Below are positions 1-6,499 of a stretch of DNA of 8,946 nucleotides, one piece after another. Every line of letters starts with the position of its first letter. The stretch's first letter is position 1. The notes under the pieces are model-generated. The model was not told where the DNA came from. It saw only the letters and a list, made by a program, of their open reading frames with translations, and did not search any database. Origin of the DNA: Desulfosporosinus sp. (GTDB lineage Bacteria; Bacillota; Desulfitobacteriia; Desulfitobacteriales; Desulfitobacteriaceae); the NCBI GenBank assembly GCA_016278585.1, contig JADQBO010000313.1, positions 1 to 8,946 of the forward strand, written 5' to 3'. The position numbers and the translations under genes are program-made.

Positions 1-187
1 CTACTCCATCGGCCATAGGATCACTGAAGGGAACCCCTAGTTCTAATACATCCACACCATGATCCGCCAGTCCCCGCAAACGACGAAGGCTTGCCTCCAT
101 CGACGGATCTCCTGCCATTATATAGGAAATAAGACGTGTCACTCCAATAGGTTCACTCTTAAAAACTGCCTTAAGTCGTTCACTCAT
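1..187 (-). CDS. trpA: Tryptophan synthase alpha subunit, N-terminal part (runs off left edge)
   Basis: TrpA cleaves indole-3-glycerol phosphate to indole and glyceraldehyde-3-phosphate and passes the indole through a tunnel to TrpB. Only the first 62 codons lie in the window. They read MSERLKAVFK at the start and contain the family signature ELGVPFSDPMADG near residues 49-61. The two catalytic acids of the family, Glu49 and Asp60, fall at exactly those positions counted from this ATG, which supports the start. A GGAGGAG Shine-Dalgarno lies inside the last codons of trpB. The ATG overlaps the trpB stop as ATGA, so the two genes should be translationally coupled and give equal amounts of the subunits. 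Seen: the start, motif and overlap. Known from the family: the reaction and catalytic residues. The identification is very secure, but the rest of the gene cannot be judged. Confidence 0.96.
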   Translation of the reverse strand, partial: MSERLKAVFKSEPIGVTRLISYIMAGDPSMEASLRRLRGLADHGVDVLELGVPFSDPMADGV

Positions 188-1410
188 TGATTTACTCCTC
201 CTTCCAAATACTGAGCCAAAGTTTCTACGTCTTTATCTCCTCTTCCCGAGAGATTAACGACGATCACCTGTTCTTTCGAGAGCTTGGGGGCAAGTTTCGC
301 TGCATAAGCAACAGCATGTGCACTTTCCAGAGCCGGTAGTATTCCTTCCGTTTGACAAAGCAAAGTGCAGGCATCTAACGCTTCTTTATCGGAAATGCTA
401 ATATAATCAGCTCGGCCAATTTCCTTAAGCTGACTGTGTTCGGGACCAACGCCTGGATAATCAAGCCCTGCGGAAACGGAGGTTGTTACTACAATTTGTC
501 CATCATTGTCTTGCAATAAATAGCTATACGCGCCATGCAGAACCCCTGGTTCACCTAGACAAAGAGTAGCCGCATTTTCACCCGTCTTGTTGCCTGTTCC
601 TCCAGCTTCCACTCCAATCAGTTTTACCTCTGTATCTTCGATAAATGGATGAAATATACCAATTGCATTGCTTCCTCCACCGATACAAGCAATGATCGCA
701 TCCGGTAGCCTTCCTAACTCAATTAGGGATTGCTCCCGTGTCTCTTGCCCAATAACTGTTTGAAAATCTCTGACAATAGTCGGATAGGGATGAGGTCCGG
801 CTGCTGTGCCGAAACAATAAAACGTCTCTTCAACGTTTGTTACCCAATCTCTTAGAGCCTCATTAATAGCATCTTTAAGGGTACACGAACCATGGGTCAC
901 TGTACGAACCTCGGCCCCCAATAACCGCATACGCAAGACATTTAAATTCTGTCTGCGTACATCTTCTTCTCCCATATAAACCACACATGGAAGAGCGAAC
1001 AGAGCGCAAGCCGTGGCTGTAGCTACCCCATGTTGCCCCGCCCCAGTCTCCGCAATGACCCGTTTCTTACCCATACGTTTAGCAAGCAGAATCTGCCCCA
1101 ATGTATTATTGATTTTATGAGCGCCTGTATGATTGAGATCTTCTCTCTTAAGATAAATACGCGCACCACCTAATTGTTCCGTTAAACCCTTTGCTTCATA
1201 AAAGAGAGACGGTCGTCCTACATACCTTTGTAAAAGTTCTTTGAATTCTCTCTGGAAATTCTCATCTTGGCAAGATTTCATATAGGCCTCTTCCAATTCT
1301 CGTAAAGCAGGTACCAATGTTTCTGGAACATAAGCACCTCCATATGGCCCAAAGTGCCCATTAGTTTCATAGCCGTCATCGGACAACACATGTACTCTTT
1401 CCTTAATCAT
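184..1410 (-). CDS. trpB: Tryptophan synthase beta subunit
   Basis: TrpB is the PLP enzyme that condenses indole with L-serine to give tryptophan, in a cytosolic alpha2-beta2 complex with TrpA. The 408-residue protein has the usual TrpB length and opens with the typical GHFGPYGGAYVPETLVPAL stretch (residues 18-36). The PLP Schiff-base lysine is K99 in NHTGAHKINNTLGQ. The catalytic Glu is E121 in AETGAGQHGVATA, and the PLP-phosphate loop is GGGSN at 244-248. The ATG is preceded by GAAGGATG about 7 nt upstream. It is the first gene after a T-box leader and is followed directly by trpA. Being paired with trpA, and with this length and motif set, it is the TrpB1 type rather than the stand-alone TrpB2. 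No defect was seen. Unusual is that no trpE, G, D, C or F lies between the leader and trpB, so trpBA seems to be the start of its own unit. Confidence 0.98.
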   Translation of the reverse strand: MIKERVHVLSDDGYETNGHFGPYGGAYVPETLVPALRELEEAYMKSCQDENFQREFKELLQRYVGRPSLFYEAKGLTEQLGGARIYLKREDLNHTGAHKINNTLGQILLAKRMGKKRVIAETGAGQHGVATATACALFALPCVVYMGEEDVRRQNLNVLRMRLLGAEVRTVTHGSCTLKDAINEALRDWVTNVEETFYCFGTAAGPHPYPTIVRDFQTVIGQETREQSLIELGRLPDAIIACIGGGSNAIGIFHPFIEDTEVKLIGVEAGGTGNKTGENAATLCLGEPGVLHGAYSYLLQDNDGQIVVTTSVSAGLDYPGVGPEHSQLKEIGRADYISISDKEALDACTLLCQTEGILPALESAHAVAYAAKLAPKLSKEQVIVVNLSGRGDKDVETLAQYLEGGVNQ

Positions 1411-1482
1411 CTAAACTCATCCTTCCTGTTAATCGACTTTATCATGTACCGTTTAGTAACTAGGGACTTAAATTGGGTAAAT

Positions 1483-1518
1483 AAAAAGAGCTTTCTGTCC
1501 TAAAAGGACGGAAAACTC
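1483..1518 (-). terminator. T-box intrinsic terminator
   Basis: Read on the minus strand, GAGTTTTCCGTCC pairs with GGACAGAAAGCTC around a TTTT loop, with one C-A mismatch and one U-G wobble. The stem is followed at once by a run of U residues (CTTTTTA). This is a typical factor-independent terminator. Its 5' arm begins with the last bases of the T-box motif (ACGGAG), so forming the antiterminator excludes it. That is the layout expected for T-box attenuation, about 70 nt before the trpB start. Confidence 0.9.
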
Positions 1519-1841
1519 CGTGGTACCACCTTAATTGTATTAGTAATAATATTTTTTTAATTCCAATCAACTACATTGCTTGGACATTAAAAAATAAACA
1601 ACTAAATACCTCTAATCAATCAGGTACGGAGAAAATTTCTTTCTCGATACCCTCGTCTCTATAACGGGAAACCCCCGGAATCACCTACTAGCCCTCATAG
1701 CTTTCGGATCACACCTCTGAGAACCATTCAGTCAAAGAGACCTTGTATCAGACTTTCACCACCTCTGACTCGCTAAAACACTCCCATAAGACATACTATT
1801 TCTCATCATCAGCCATTTGTATATTAAATTTAAATTATATA
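1483..1841 (-). ncRNA. T-box leader, tryptophan-specific (UGG specifier)
   Basis: This cis-acting RNA senses uncharged tRNA and controls trpBA. The highly conserved T-box motif AAGGTGGTACCACGGAG is at 1516-1532, with the UGGUACC bulge that binds the tRNA NCCA end. The Stem I base can be drawn as GAGAA pairing with TTCTC. Above it an internal loop has AGTA (1797-1794) on one side and GAA plus TGG (1726-1724) on the other, closed by GTC/GAC. This matches the AGUA/GAA loop-E arrangement with the specifier codon just after GAA, and UGG is the Trp codon. A GGTGG apical element and a conserved Stem III region (AGTAGGTGATTCC) lie between. The bulge base N is U. It would wobble-pair with G73, the usual bacterial tRNA-Trp discriminator base. 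The function is known from the family; the Trp specificity is read from the sequence and agrees with the downstream genes. Confidence 0.95.
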
Positions 1842-1847
1842 GGGATC

Positions 1848-1877
1848 ATTATATGTCAAGGTGACTAATTCTGTCAA
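1848..1877 (-). promoter_or_regulatory. Sigma-A-type promoter of the trpBA T-box transcript
   Basis: A perfect TTGACA (1877-1872) lies 18 bp before a perfect TATAAT (1853-1848) on the minus strand. Transcription would start near 1841, about 45 nt before the AGTA element of Stem I. A second TTGACA (1859-1854) and TATAAT (1839-1834) overlap it, but their 14-bp spacing is too short for a normal promoter. The first pair is therefore preferred. Nothing resembling a TRAP or TrpR site was seen, so control is likely by attenuation alone. Confidence 0.75.
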
Positions 1878-1893
1878 TAGAATGTCAGGCCTG

Positions 1894-2460
1894 TTATTTT
1901 AACCCAACCGTTGCCAAATAGATTACATATTGTTCCCTTCCATCGACTCCTAGTATTTGATTTAACTCATCGTCCAAAAAAGCTGCTATTGCTCAGGTTC
2001 CACAATTAATAGATTCTGCGCTGATGTATAAATTTTAACAAACATGTCCTGCATCTAGATATAAGTATACCCCTTTGTCTGTATCTCCAATTCATCCTAT
2101 AGGGTACCGCAGTCCAAAGGAACGTTACCGCACTGGATTTAATAAAGTTTTGATTTAAACATGCCTTTGTGATCTTATCAGCAATACCTATGTCCGTAGA
2201 AACAGTGATTAAGCAGTGTTCCAACACTAAAAATCTATATAATCCCGGGTTAATTCCATCGACATTGTTTATAAGTAGATAAGTTTCAAACGCGTGTCGA
2301 GCCCCTGCAGAAGGTACATTTCGTAATGTTACAGTTCCTTGAAAAACCTCTTTGACTCCTTGAGTACACCACAAAAGATATGAAAGTTGTTAAAACGCTT
2401 AATGACTTGGCTTGATGACATACCCTCAACTGCGTGATCAGTGATCTAAATCTACTGCGA
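1894..2460 (-). pseudogene. Decayed SagB-type nitroreductase/dehydrogenase
   Basis: The minus strand encodes recognisable pieces of a SagB-type FMN-dependent nitroreductase, but no intact frame. The best block is LLWCTQGVKEVFQGT, then PSAGARHAFETYLLINNVDG, PGLYRFLVLEH and TFLWTAVPYRMNWRY (about 2374 down to 2082). Near 2080 the frame is lost by a 1-nt gain or 2-nt loss. In the new frame it continues as YLYLDAGHVC, a TAA at 2037-2035 where Gln is expected, NLYISAESINCGT, and a TGA at 1995-1993 where Cys is expected. It then reads AIAAFLDDELNQILGVDG and VIYLATVGLK, ending at TAA 1896-1894. Upstream of LLWCTQG an in-frame TAA (2392-2390) separates it from a poorly recognisable N-terminal stretch, so the left limit of the gene is uncertain. 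With three stops and a frameshift, a sequencing error is an unlikely explanation. The family name is from remembered motifs and is fairly sure. Confidence 0.8.
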
Positions 2461-2646
2461 AAGTGATCCAGGGAGCAAGTTCGTTAATAGCTGGCTTTTT
2501 TTGTTGAAAACATTACCACAAAACTAAGGTAACACTCTGATTCTCCTTTAAATATAGTATTTCAAACCCTTTACTTATAACGACTGAATATTAGATAGTT
2601 CAAAAGTTGCCTTTGACTAACAGTTCTTGAAAGGAGATTTCGTAAG

Positions 2647-2886
2647 ATGGGAAAACTGTCCATACCCTTATCTACACTGAAACTCGGTCAGACATCAAAT
2701 GTCGTACACTTAGACGTAAAAGGGTTGCTCCGCCGCCGAATCCTTGACCTGGGTATTGTTCCAGGGACAATTCTTACCTGTATCGGGAGAGCCCCAGCAG
2801 GAGACCCCATTGCGTATTTAGTCCGGGGTACCGTAATTGCATTGCGCAGTGAAGACGCTGGGCTAATTAGTGTTGAACAGATTTAA
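2647..2886 (+). CDS. feoA: Ferrous iron transport accessory protein FeoA
   Basis: FeoA is a small cytosolic SH3-like protein that assists FeoB in Fe(II) uptake. This one is 79 residues, the usual length. It carries the family pattern of a short N-terminal strand with LSTLKLGQ (residues 9-16), the central RRRILDLGIVPGT (29-41) and the C-terminal GDPIAYLVRGTVIALR (52-67). An AAGGAG Shine-Dalgarno lies about 10 nt before the ATG. It is the first gene of the feo operon, with 44 nt to the next start. No promoter upstream was convincing: AT-rich boxes occur in 2550-2620, but none gives a good -35/-10 pair. I found no clear Fur or DtxR box. The identification rests on size, motifs and the feoB neighbours. 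Confidence 0.93.
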   Translation: MGKLSIPLSTLKLGQTSNVVHLDVKGLLRRRILDLGIVPGTILTCIGRAPAGDPIAYLVRGTVIALRSEDAGLISVEQI

Positions 2887-2930
2887 CTTGATACTATCTA
2901 GATATTGAAATAAATGTTGGGGTGAGAAAC

Positions 2931-3755
2931 ATGAATTTAGAAATAAATCAATCAAAAGACTCTTCTAACGAGGTTCAAGCTCGTGGTCGTATTATGCGGG
3001 AACACTTTGGGATCAGAACGACCGGTGAACAATATGTGATCGCACTTGCTGGAAATCCAAATGTCGGAAAGAGTACAGTGTTCAATGCGCTTACAGGTTT
3101 ACATCAACATACGGGCAACTGGCCAGGAAAAACTGTAGATAATGCACAAGGGAAGTACTCATACCGAAATAAATCGTTTTTGTTGGTCGATCTACCAGGG
3201 ACTTATTCTTTGCTAGCTCATACTGTCGAAGAAGAGATTGCCCGGGATTATATCTGTTTTGGTCAGCCTGACGCGACCATTGTAGTGCTTGATGCAACGT
3301 CTTTGGAACGAAATCTTAACTTAGCTCTACAAGTGATGGAAATAACATCAAAGGTTATTATATGTGTTAACTTAATCGATGAAGCAAGGAAAAAGAAGTT
3401 GAAAATAAACTTTAAAGAATTAGAAAAAGAACTGGGTGTTCCAATTGTTCCCACGGCAGCAAGGAATGGAGAAGGGCTTAAAGAATTGCAAGAGGCAGTC
3501 TACACCATGGCTGTAGAGAAAAAAAATGCTTCTCCTAAACAGGTCGTTTATTCCGAAGAAGTTGAGAAAGCAATTCAGACACTTATGCCGAAGGTTGAAG
3601 CGTTAGGTTTAGCACGATTAGTAAATCCGAAATGGTTGGCACTTCGCTTATTAGATAGCGACGTTTCGTTTATAAAGACCATCAGTCGTTATGCAAGTAC
3701 GCAAACTCTGCAAATGGTGGCACATAAAGAGCAAGGGAGAGAATTTACACTATGA
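2931..3755 (+). CDS. feoB: FeoB GTPase half (cytosolic NFeoB-like protein)
   Basis: This is the G-protein domain and helical linker of the Fe(II) transporter FeoB, here as a separate soluble protein of 274 residues. Motifs (numbered from the alternative GTG at 2922) are G1 GNPNVGKS 44-51, the G2 threonine in NWPGKTVD (T71), G3 DLPG 90-93, G4 NLID 150-153 and a G5-like TAARNGEG 178-185. After about residue 190 comes the FeoB-type helical domain (PKWLALRLLDSD, 236-247), and the protein then ends where FeoB normally enters its membrane part. ATG 2931 is preferred over GTG 2922, because GGGGTGA sits at good distance only from the ATG. The stop overlaps the next start as ATGA. The two halves together cover the whole family, so this looks like a gene split rather than a truncation. 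Hydrolysis of GTP regulating the permease is known from the family; that the split pair works is inferred. Confidence 0.93.
   Translation: MNLEINQSKDSSNEVQARGRIMREHFGIRTTGEQYVIALAGNPNVGKSTVFNALTGLHQHTGNWPGKTVDNAQGKYSYRNKSFLLVDLPGTYSLLAHTVEEEIARDYICFGQPDATIVVLDATSLERNLNLALQVMEITSKVIICVNLIDEARKKKLKINFKELEKELGVPIVPTAARNGEGLKELQEAVYTMAVEKKNASPKQVVYSEEVEKAIQTLMPKVEALGLARLVNPKWLALRLLDSDVSFIKTISRYASTQTLQMVAHKEQGREFTL
3733..3755 (+). promoter_or_regulatory. Internal Shine-Dalgarno and ATGA coupling site between the two FeoB genes
   Basis: AAGGGAG (3733-3739) lies inside the last codons of the GTPase gene, 12 nt before the ATG of the permease gene. That ATG shares bases with the TGA stop. In the permease frame the nearest upstream stop is TAA at 3725, leaving only 24 nt in which a -1 frameshift could join the two frames. 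No X XXY YYZ slippery heptamer is present there. Translational coupling with a new start is therefore favoured over programmed frameshifting. Confidence 0.65.
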
Positions 3756-5155
3756 CAACGTTAAACAATAATATTGATCCGCTGATGAAGATTCACTCTG
3801 AAACAGAGCATATACGTTTAGCTTCAGGAACACCCATAGCTGACCGTGTAGTTTCTGATATATTTTCTTACACGGAAAAAGTTACTCAAAAAGTGGTGTT
3901 TCGAGAAGGATCTGGACAAAAAAGCTGGAAAGATAAGATTGATAAAATAGTTATTTCCCGTGTTTTTGGATATCCACTGATGTTACTTATGTTAGGAGCG
4001 GTGCTCTGGATAACCATCGCAGGAGCAAACATACCCTCACAAATGATTGCCACCGTGCTCTTCGCCTTTCAAGATATTCTTACCCACTGGTTTGAGGTTA
4101 TGCAGGCCCCTGTTTGGCTGCATGGGATGTTGGTTTTAGGGATGTATCGTACCTTGGCTTGGGTAATTGCTGTAATGCTTCCACCGATGGCTATTTTCTT
4201 CCCTTTGTTTACTCTTCTTGAAGATCTAGGGTATCTGCCACGAGTGGCTTTTAACCTTGACCACATGTTTAAAAAAGCTAAAACTTGCGGAAAACAATGC
4301 CTGACAATGTGTATGGGTTTTGGTTGTAATGCCGCGGGAGTGGTATCGGCACGAATTATTGATTCTCCTAGAGAGCGTTTGATCGCCATACTTACCAATA
4401 ATTTTGTTCCCTGCAATGGACGATTTCCAACACTTATCGCTATTGCTTCGATTTTCATGACCAGCTCATTATTATTCGCTCAATCACTTCAGGCGGCAGG
4501 CATAATTACCCTCTTAGTCCTACTTGGCATAGCGGTTACTTTTGCAGTATCATGGATTTTGTCCAGTACTATTCTTAAAGGAGAGTCCTCATCCTTCGTG
4601 TTGGAGCTTCCGCCTTATCGCAAACCAAAGTTTGGTGCTGTTTTATACCGCTCGATTATTGACCGCACGATTTTCGTCTTGCGTCGAGCAATTATCGTAG
4701 CAGCCCCGGCGGGCATGGTTACTTGGATTATGGCGAATATCTATATTGGAGACTTAAGCGTCATTGCATATATCGCTGGGGTCCTTAACCCTATAGCCCA
4801 AGCCATTGGGCTGGATGGTTTTATTCTTATGGCCTTTATCATAGGGCTTCCGGCTAATGAAATAGTAGTCCCAATCTTACTGATGAGCTATCTTGCAACA
4901 GGGCAATTGACCGCCTTTGGAAGCTTATCGGAATTGAAAGAAATTCTGATCGCGAACGGCTGGACTTGGTTGACCGCTTTCAACACTATGCTCTTTGCCT
5001 TATTACACTGGCCATGTGCAACAACCTTATTATCGATATACAAAGAAACAGGAAGTAAAAAGTGGACCTTTATGGGATTTATTATCCCTACGGTGATCGC
5101 GTTCGTAGTATGTTTTATCGTAGCTCAGGCGGCATATCTCTTAGGCTTAGCATAA
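3752..5155 (+). CDS. feoB: FeoB membrane permease half
   Basis: This 467-residue protein is the Fe(II) channel part of FeoB without the G domain. About 65 polar residues, including the DKIDKIVISRVFGYP entry motif (61-75), precede the first membrane helix at about 76-92. Further hydrophobic segments lie near 122-156, 208-240, 247-271, 310-330, 335-365, 368-383, 405-425 and 440-465. Both Gate regions are visible. The first has GFGCNAAGV (189-197) and VPCNGRFPT (219-227); the second has LPANEIVVP (366-374) and HWPCATTL (419-426). These Cys, Asn and Glu positions are the conserved ones of the family. Translation starts within the stop of the GTPase gene. Only this ATG is plausible, since a TAA in frame lies 27 nt upstream. 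A hairpin terminator follows. The protein belongs in the cytoplasmic membrane and should need the upstream GTPase as partner. Confidence 0.93.
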   Translation: MTTLNNNIDPLMKIHSETEHIRLASGTPIADRVVSDIFSYTEKVTQKVVFREGSGQKSWKDKIDKIVISRVFGYPLMLLMLGAVLWITIAGANIPSQMIATVLFAFQDILTHWFEVMQAPVWLHGMLVLGMYRTLAWVIAVMLPPMAIFFPLFTLLEDLGYLPRVAFNLDHMFKKAKTCGKQCLTMCMGFGCNAAGVVSARIIDSPRERLIAILTNNFVPCNGRFPTLIAIASIFMTSSLLFAQSLQAAGIITLLVLLGIAVTFAVSWILSSTILKGESSSFVLELPPYRKPKFGAVLYRSIIDRTIFVLRRAIIVAAPAGMVTWIMANIYIGDLSVIAYIAGVLNPIAQAIGLDGFILMAFIIGLPANEIVVPILLMSYLATGQLTAFGSLSELKEILIANGWTWLTAFNTMLFALLHWPCATTLLSIYKETGSKKWTFMGFIIPTVIAFVVCFIVAQAAYLLGLA

Positions 5156-5230
5156 ACTGATTGTTGGGTAGTATATTATGAAGTTGACCTTTAGCCCTTT
5201 TTAGACTGACGAAGTATAATAGTAATAATT

Positions 5231-5279
5231 ACGAAAAAGTTAATCCCGACCTTATTAAGGTAAGGGATTAACTTTCGTT
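5231..5279. terminator. Long hairpin between convergent feo operon and metalloregulator
   Basis: AAAGTTAATCCC pairs with GGGATTAACTTT. ACG/CGT extends the base across a 2-nt bulge, and an inner ACCTT/AAGGT helix closes the top. The 3' side on the plus strand has only short T runs (TTTCGTTATTTG). On the minus strand the stem ends in CTTTTTCG. It sits between two converging genes, about 75 nt after feoB and 15 nt after the regulator stop, so it probably terminates both transcripts. Confidence 0.75.
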
Positions 5280-5294
5280 ATTTGTGTATCTTTG

Positions 5295-5714
5295 TTATTC
5301 TATTTTTTTTATATTTATGAAAGTGTTATAAGCATTTAGGCAAGAAGGGTTACTTCTCATGAATTCAACTAGTGTTTTGATAGCATCAATTGTTGCAGTA
5401 GAAAGGTAATGTTCCATAGCTTCAGCCTCAGCGGCGAAACTACATTTACTACCTATCAGAGAGAGAAACTCCTGCAGTAATTGATTTCTCGTTACTAAGT
5501 AGCACCCAAATTCTTTTCCTTTATTCGTTAATTGAATCTCTCCATATCGCTCGTAATTAATGTAACTCTCATCCCGAAGTTTATAAAGCGCTTTTGTTAC
5601 TGATGGCAAAGCGACTTTAAGTCTTTTGCTAATATCCGTTACCCGAACTGTATCAAGAGATAAAGAAAACCTATATATTTCCTCTAAGTAGTCTTCCAAG
5701 CTAGGTGTCAGCAT
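5295..5714 (-). CDS. DtxR/MntR-family metal-dependent transcriptional regulator (H77N variant)
   Basis: This is a small DNA-binding metalloregulator, probably controlling iron or manganese uptake. From ATG 5714 it has 139 residues and opens MLTPSLEDYLEEIY, matching the MntR start. The longer GTG start at 5723 is nearly touching AAGGAA and is therefore disfavoured. The winged helix spans about 22-70 (VRVTDISKRL, PSVTKALYKL, GEIQLTNKGKEFG), followed by a dimerisation domain. The ligand positions are of MntR type (Asp8, Glu11, then E-x-x-E-H at 98-102) and not the DtxR Met/Cys type. At position 77, where MntR and DtxR both have His, this protein has Asn (TRNQLLQEF). It is shorter than DtxR and lacks the SH3-like third domain. 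It converges on the feo operon, hinting at Fe control. The family is sure; the metal and targets are not. Confidence 0.88.
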   Translation of the reverse strand: MLTPSLEDYLEEIYRFSLSLDTVRVTDISKRLKVALPSVTKALYKLRDESYINYERYGEIQLTNKGKEFGCYLVTRNQLLQEFLSLIGSKCSFAAEAEAMEHYLSTATIDAIKTLVEFMRSNPSCLNAYNTFINIKKIE

Positions 5715-5774
5715 GAACGTCACTTCCTTAAGTCAAGAACCGTTTATCCATCTGCCTTGTCGTATTTTACTGAT

Positions 5775-5811
5775 ACCTATGCTTTATAGGTGAATCTCAG
5801 AACTTCAAGAA
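5775..5811 (-). promoter_or_regulatory. Candidate promoter with 17-bp palindrome before the metalloregulator
   Basis: On the minus strand TTCTTG (5811-5806) and TATAAA (5788-5783) are 17 bp apart and face the regulator gene. A perfect inverted repeat, ACCTAT-N5-ATAGGT (5775-5791), covers the -10 element. A dyad on a -10 box is a common place for an autorepressor site. The half-site orientation (ACCT outward) is the reverse of the usual DtxR/MntR consensus (AGGT...ACCT), and I saw no copy before feoA. The assignment is therefore tentative. Confidence 0.35.
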
Positions 5812-5905
5812 TTATTGGTATTATTTACTACTGCCCTCCAGACTCGTAAACATACTACAGTATAATATATCTCCTTTTCTAAGAGAAAGTGCAATTAAAT
5901 TATTC

Positions 5906-6350
5906 TCAACTAAGTTCGGTAGAATTGTTATCCATAAGTGAAGAGATGAGGTCATGTGAGAGGAGATTATCTGTAAAAACCCTCATAGCCTTTGACATTT
6001 CACTATTTTTTGGTCTGATTATGGAAAACGAGCGGATTAATCGTTTTCCTTTAATGCGGATCGCTGTCAATTCCTTGGCCTTTAATTCTTTGCATACAAT
6101 CCAGTTTGAGACAAGTGCGATCCCCAGACCGGCAATCACTGCCTGCTTTACAGCCTGACTACTCAAATATATGAGATTTTTTTACGTTAATCTTCCAATC
6201 TTTGATTAGTTTGTCACTAAAGTCACGTGTTCCAGAGCCAGTTTCTCTCAAAATCCAGACTTGGTTTTGAAGATGATCGGCGGTAACAATTGGGAGTCCA
6301 TAACCCATGCCCTTATAGTTTCGATATGGTTCGACATAATAATACACCAT
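5906..6350 (-). pseudogene. LysR-type regulator remnant (C-terminal effector domain, frameshifted)
   Basis: Two minus-strand frames give the C-terminal half of a LysR-family effector-binding domain. The first (6350-6159) reads DHLQNQVWILRETGSGTRDF then DKLIKDWKI and SHIFE, and ends at TAG 6161-6159. The second continues as SSQAVKQAVIAGLGIALVSN, then ELTAIRIKGKRLIRSFSII, ending at TGA 5908-5906. WILRETGSGTR and the AVKQAVIAGLGIALVS stretch are classic LysR landmarks. At the junction TTTGAGTAGTCAG, a 2-nt loss (GAGAGTAGT to GAGTAGT) explains the shift. About 146 of some 300 residues remain, and no helix-turn-helix was found between 6350 and the neighbouring start. The gene is therefore both truncated and shifted. 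It is divergent to the YeiH gene, the usual place for its LysR regulator, so it was probably that regulator. Confidence 0.82.
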
Positions 6351-6425
6351 TTTGGAATTAAGAAGTAATTTGTTTTTCTAATGATATCCTTAAGGAACCT
6401 ATATTGCTCCATAAGCACAATCAAT

Positions 6426-6440
6426 CTATAGTTTAAATAG
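6426..6440. promoter_or_regulatory. Possible old LysR operator before the YeiH gene
   Basis: CTAT-N7-ATAG forms an imperfect-centre dyad of 15 bp that fits the T-N11-A layout of LysR binding sites. It lies between the LysR remnant and the YeiH gene, 60 nt before the start of the latter. The region is AT-rich and such dyads arise by chance, so this is only a candidate. No convincing -35/-10 pair was found for the YeiH gene; TATAGA at 6472-6477 is the best -10. Confidence 0.2.
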
Positions 6441-6499
6441 AGGCGAGCCCTTTAGGCGACAAGATGTTTACTATAGAGAATGATTAGGAGGACAATGAA

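Noticed and set aside
1520..1529. Palindrome GTGGTACCAC as a possible operator.
   Set aside because: It is the invariant core of the T-box motif, not a protein-binding dyad.
3725..3755. Programmed -1 frameshift joining the two FeoB halves.
   Set aside because: No slippery heptamer lies in the 24-nt window where the shift would have to occur, and a Shine-Dalgarno plus ATGA overlap is present.
4069..4458. A 129-codon minus-strand open frame within the FeoB permease gene.
   Set aside because: It is a shadow of the strongly supported permease frame and has no family resemblance.
5861..5866. TATAAT on the plus strand, read as a promoter.
   Set aside because: The -35 position has only CCAGAC or similar, and there is no plus-strand gene to serve.
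5889..6158. An 89-codon plus-strand open frame opposite the LysR remnant.
   Set aside because: It has no Shine-Dalgarno and no recognisable protein, and it is a mirror of the LysR coding strand.
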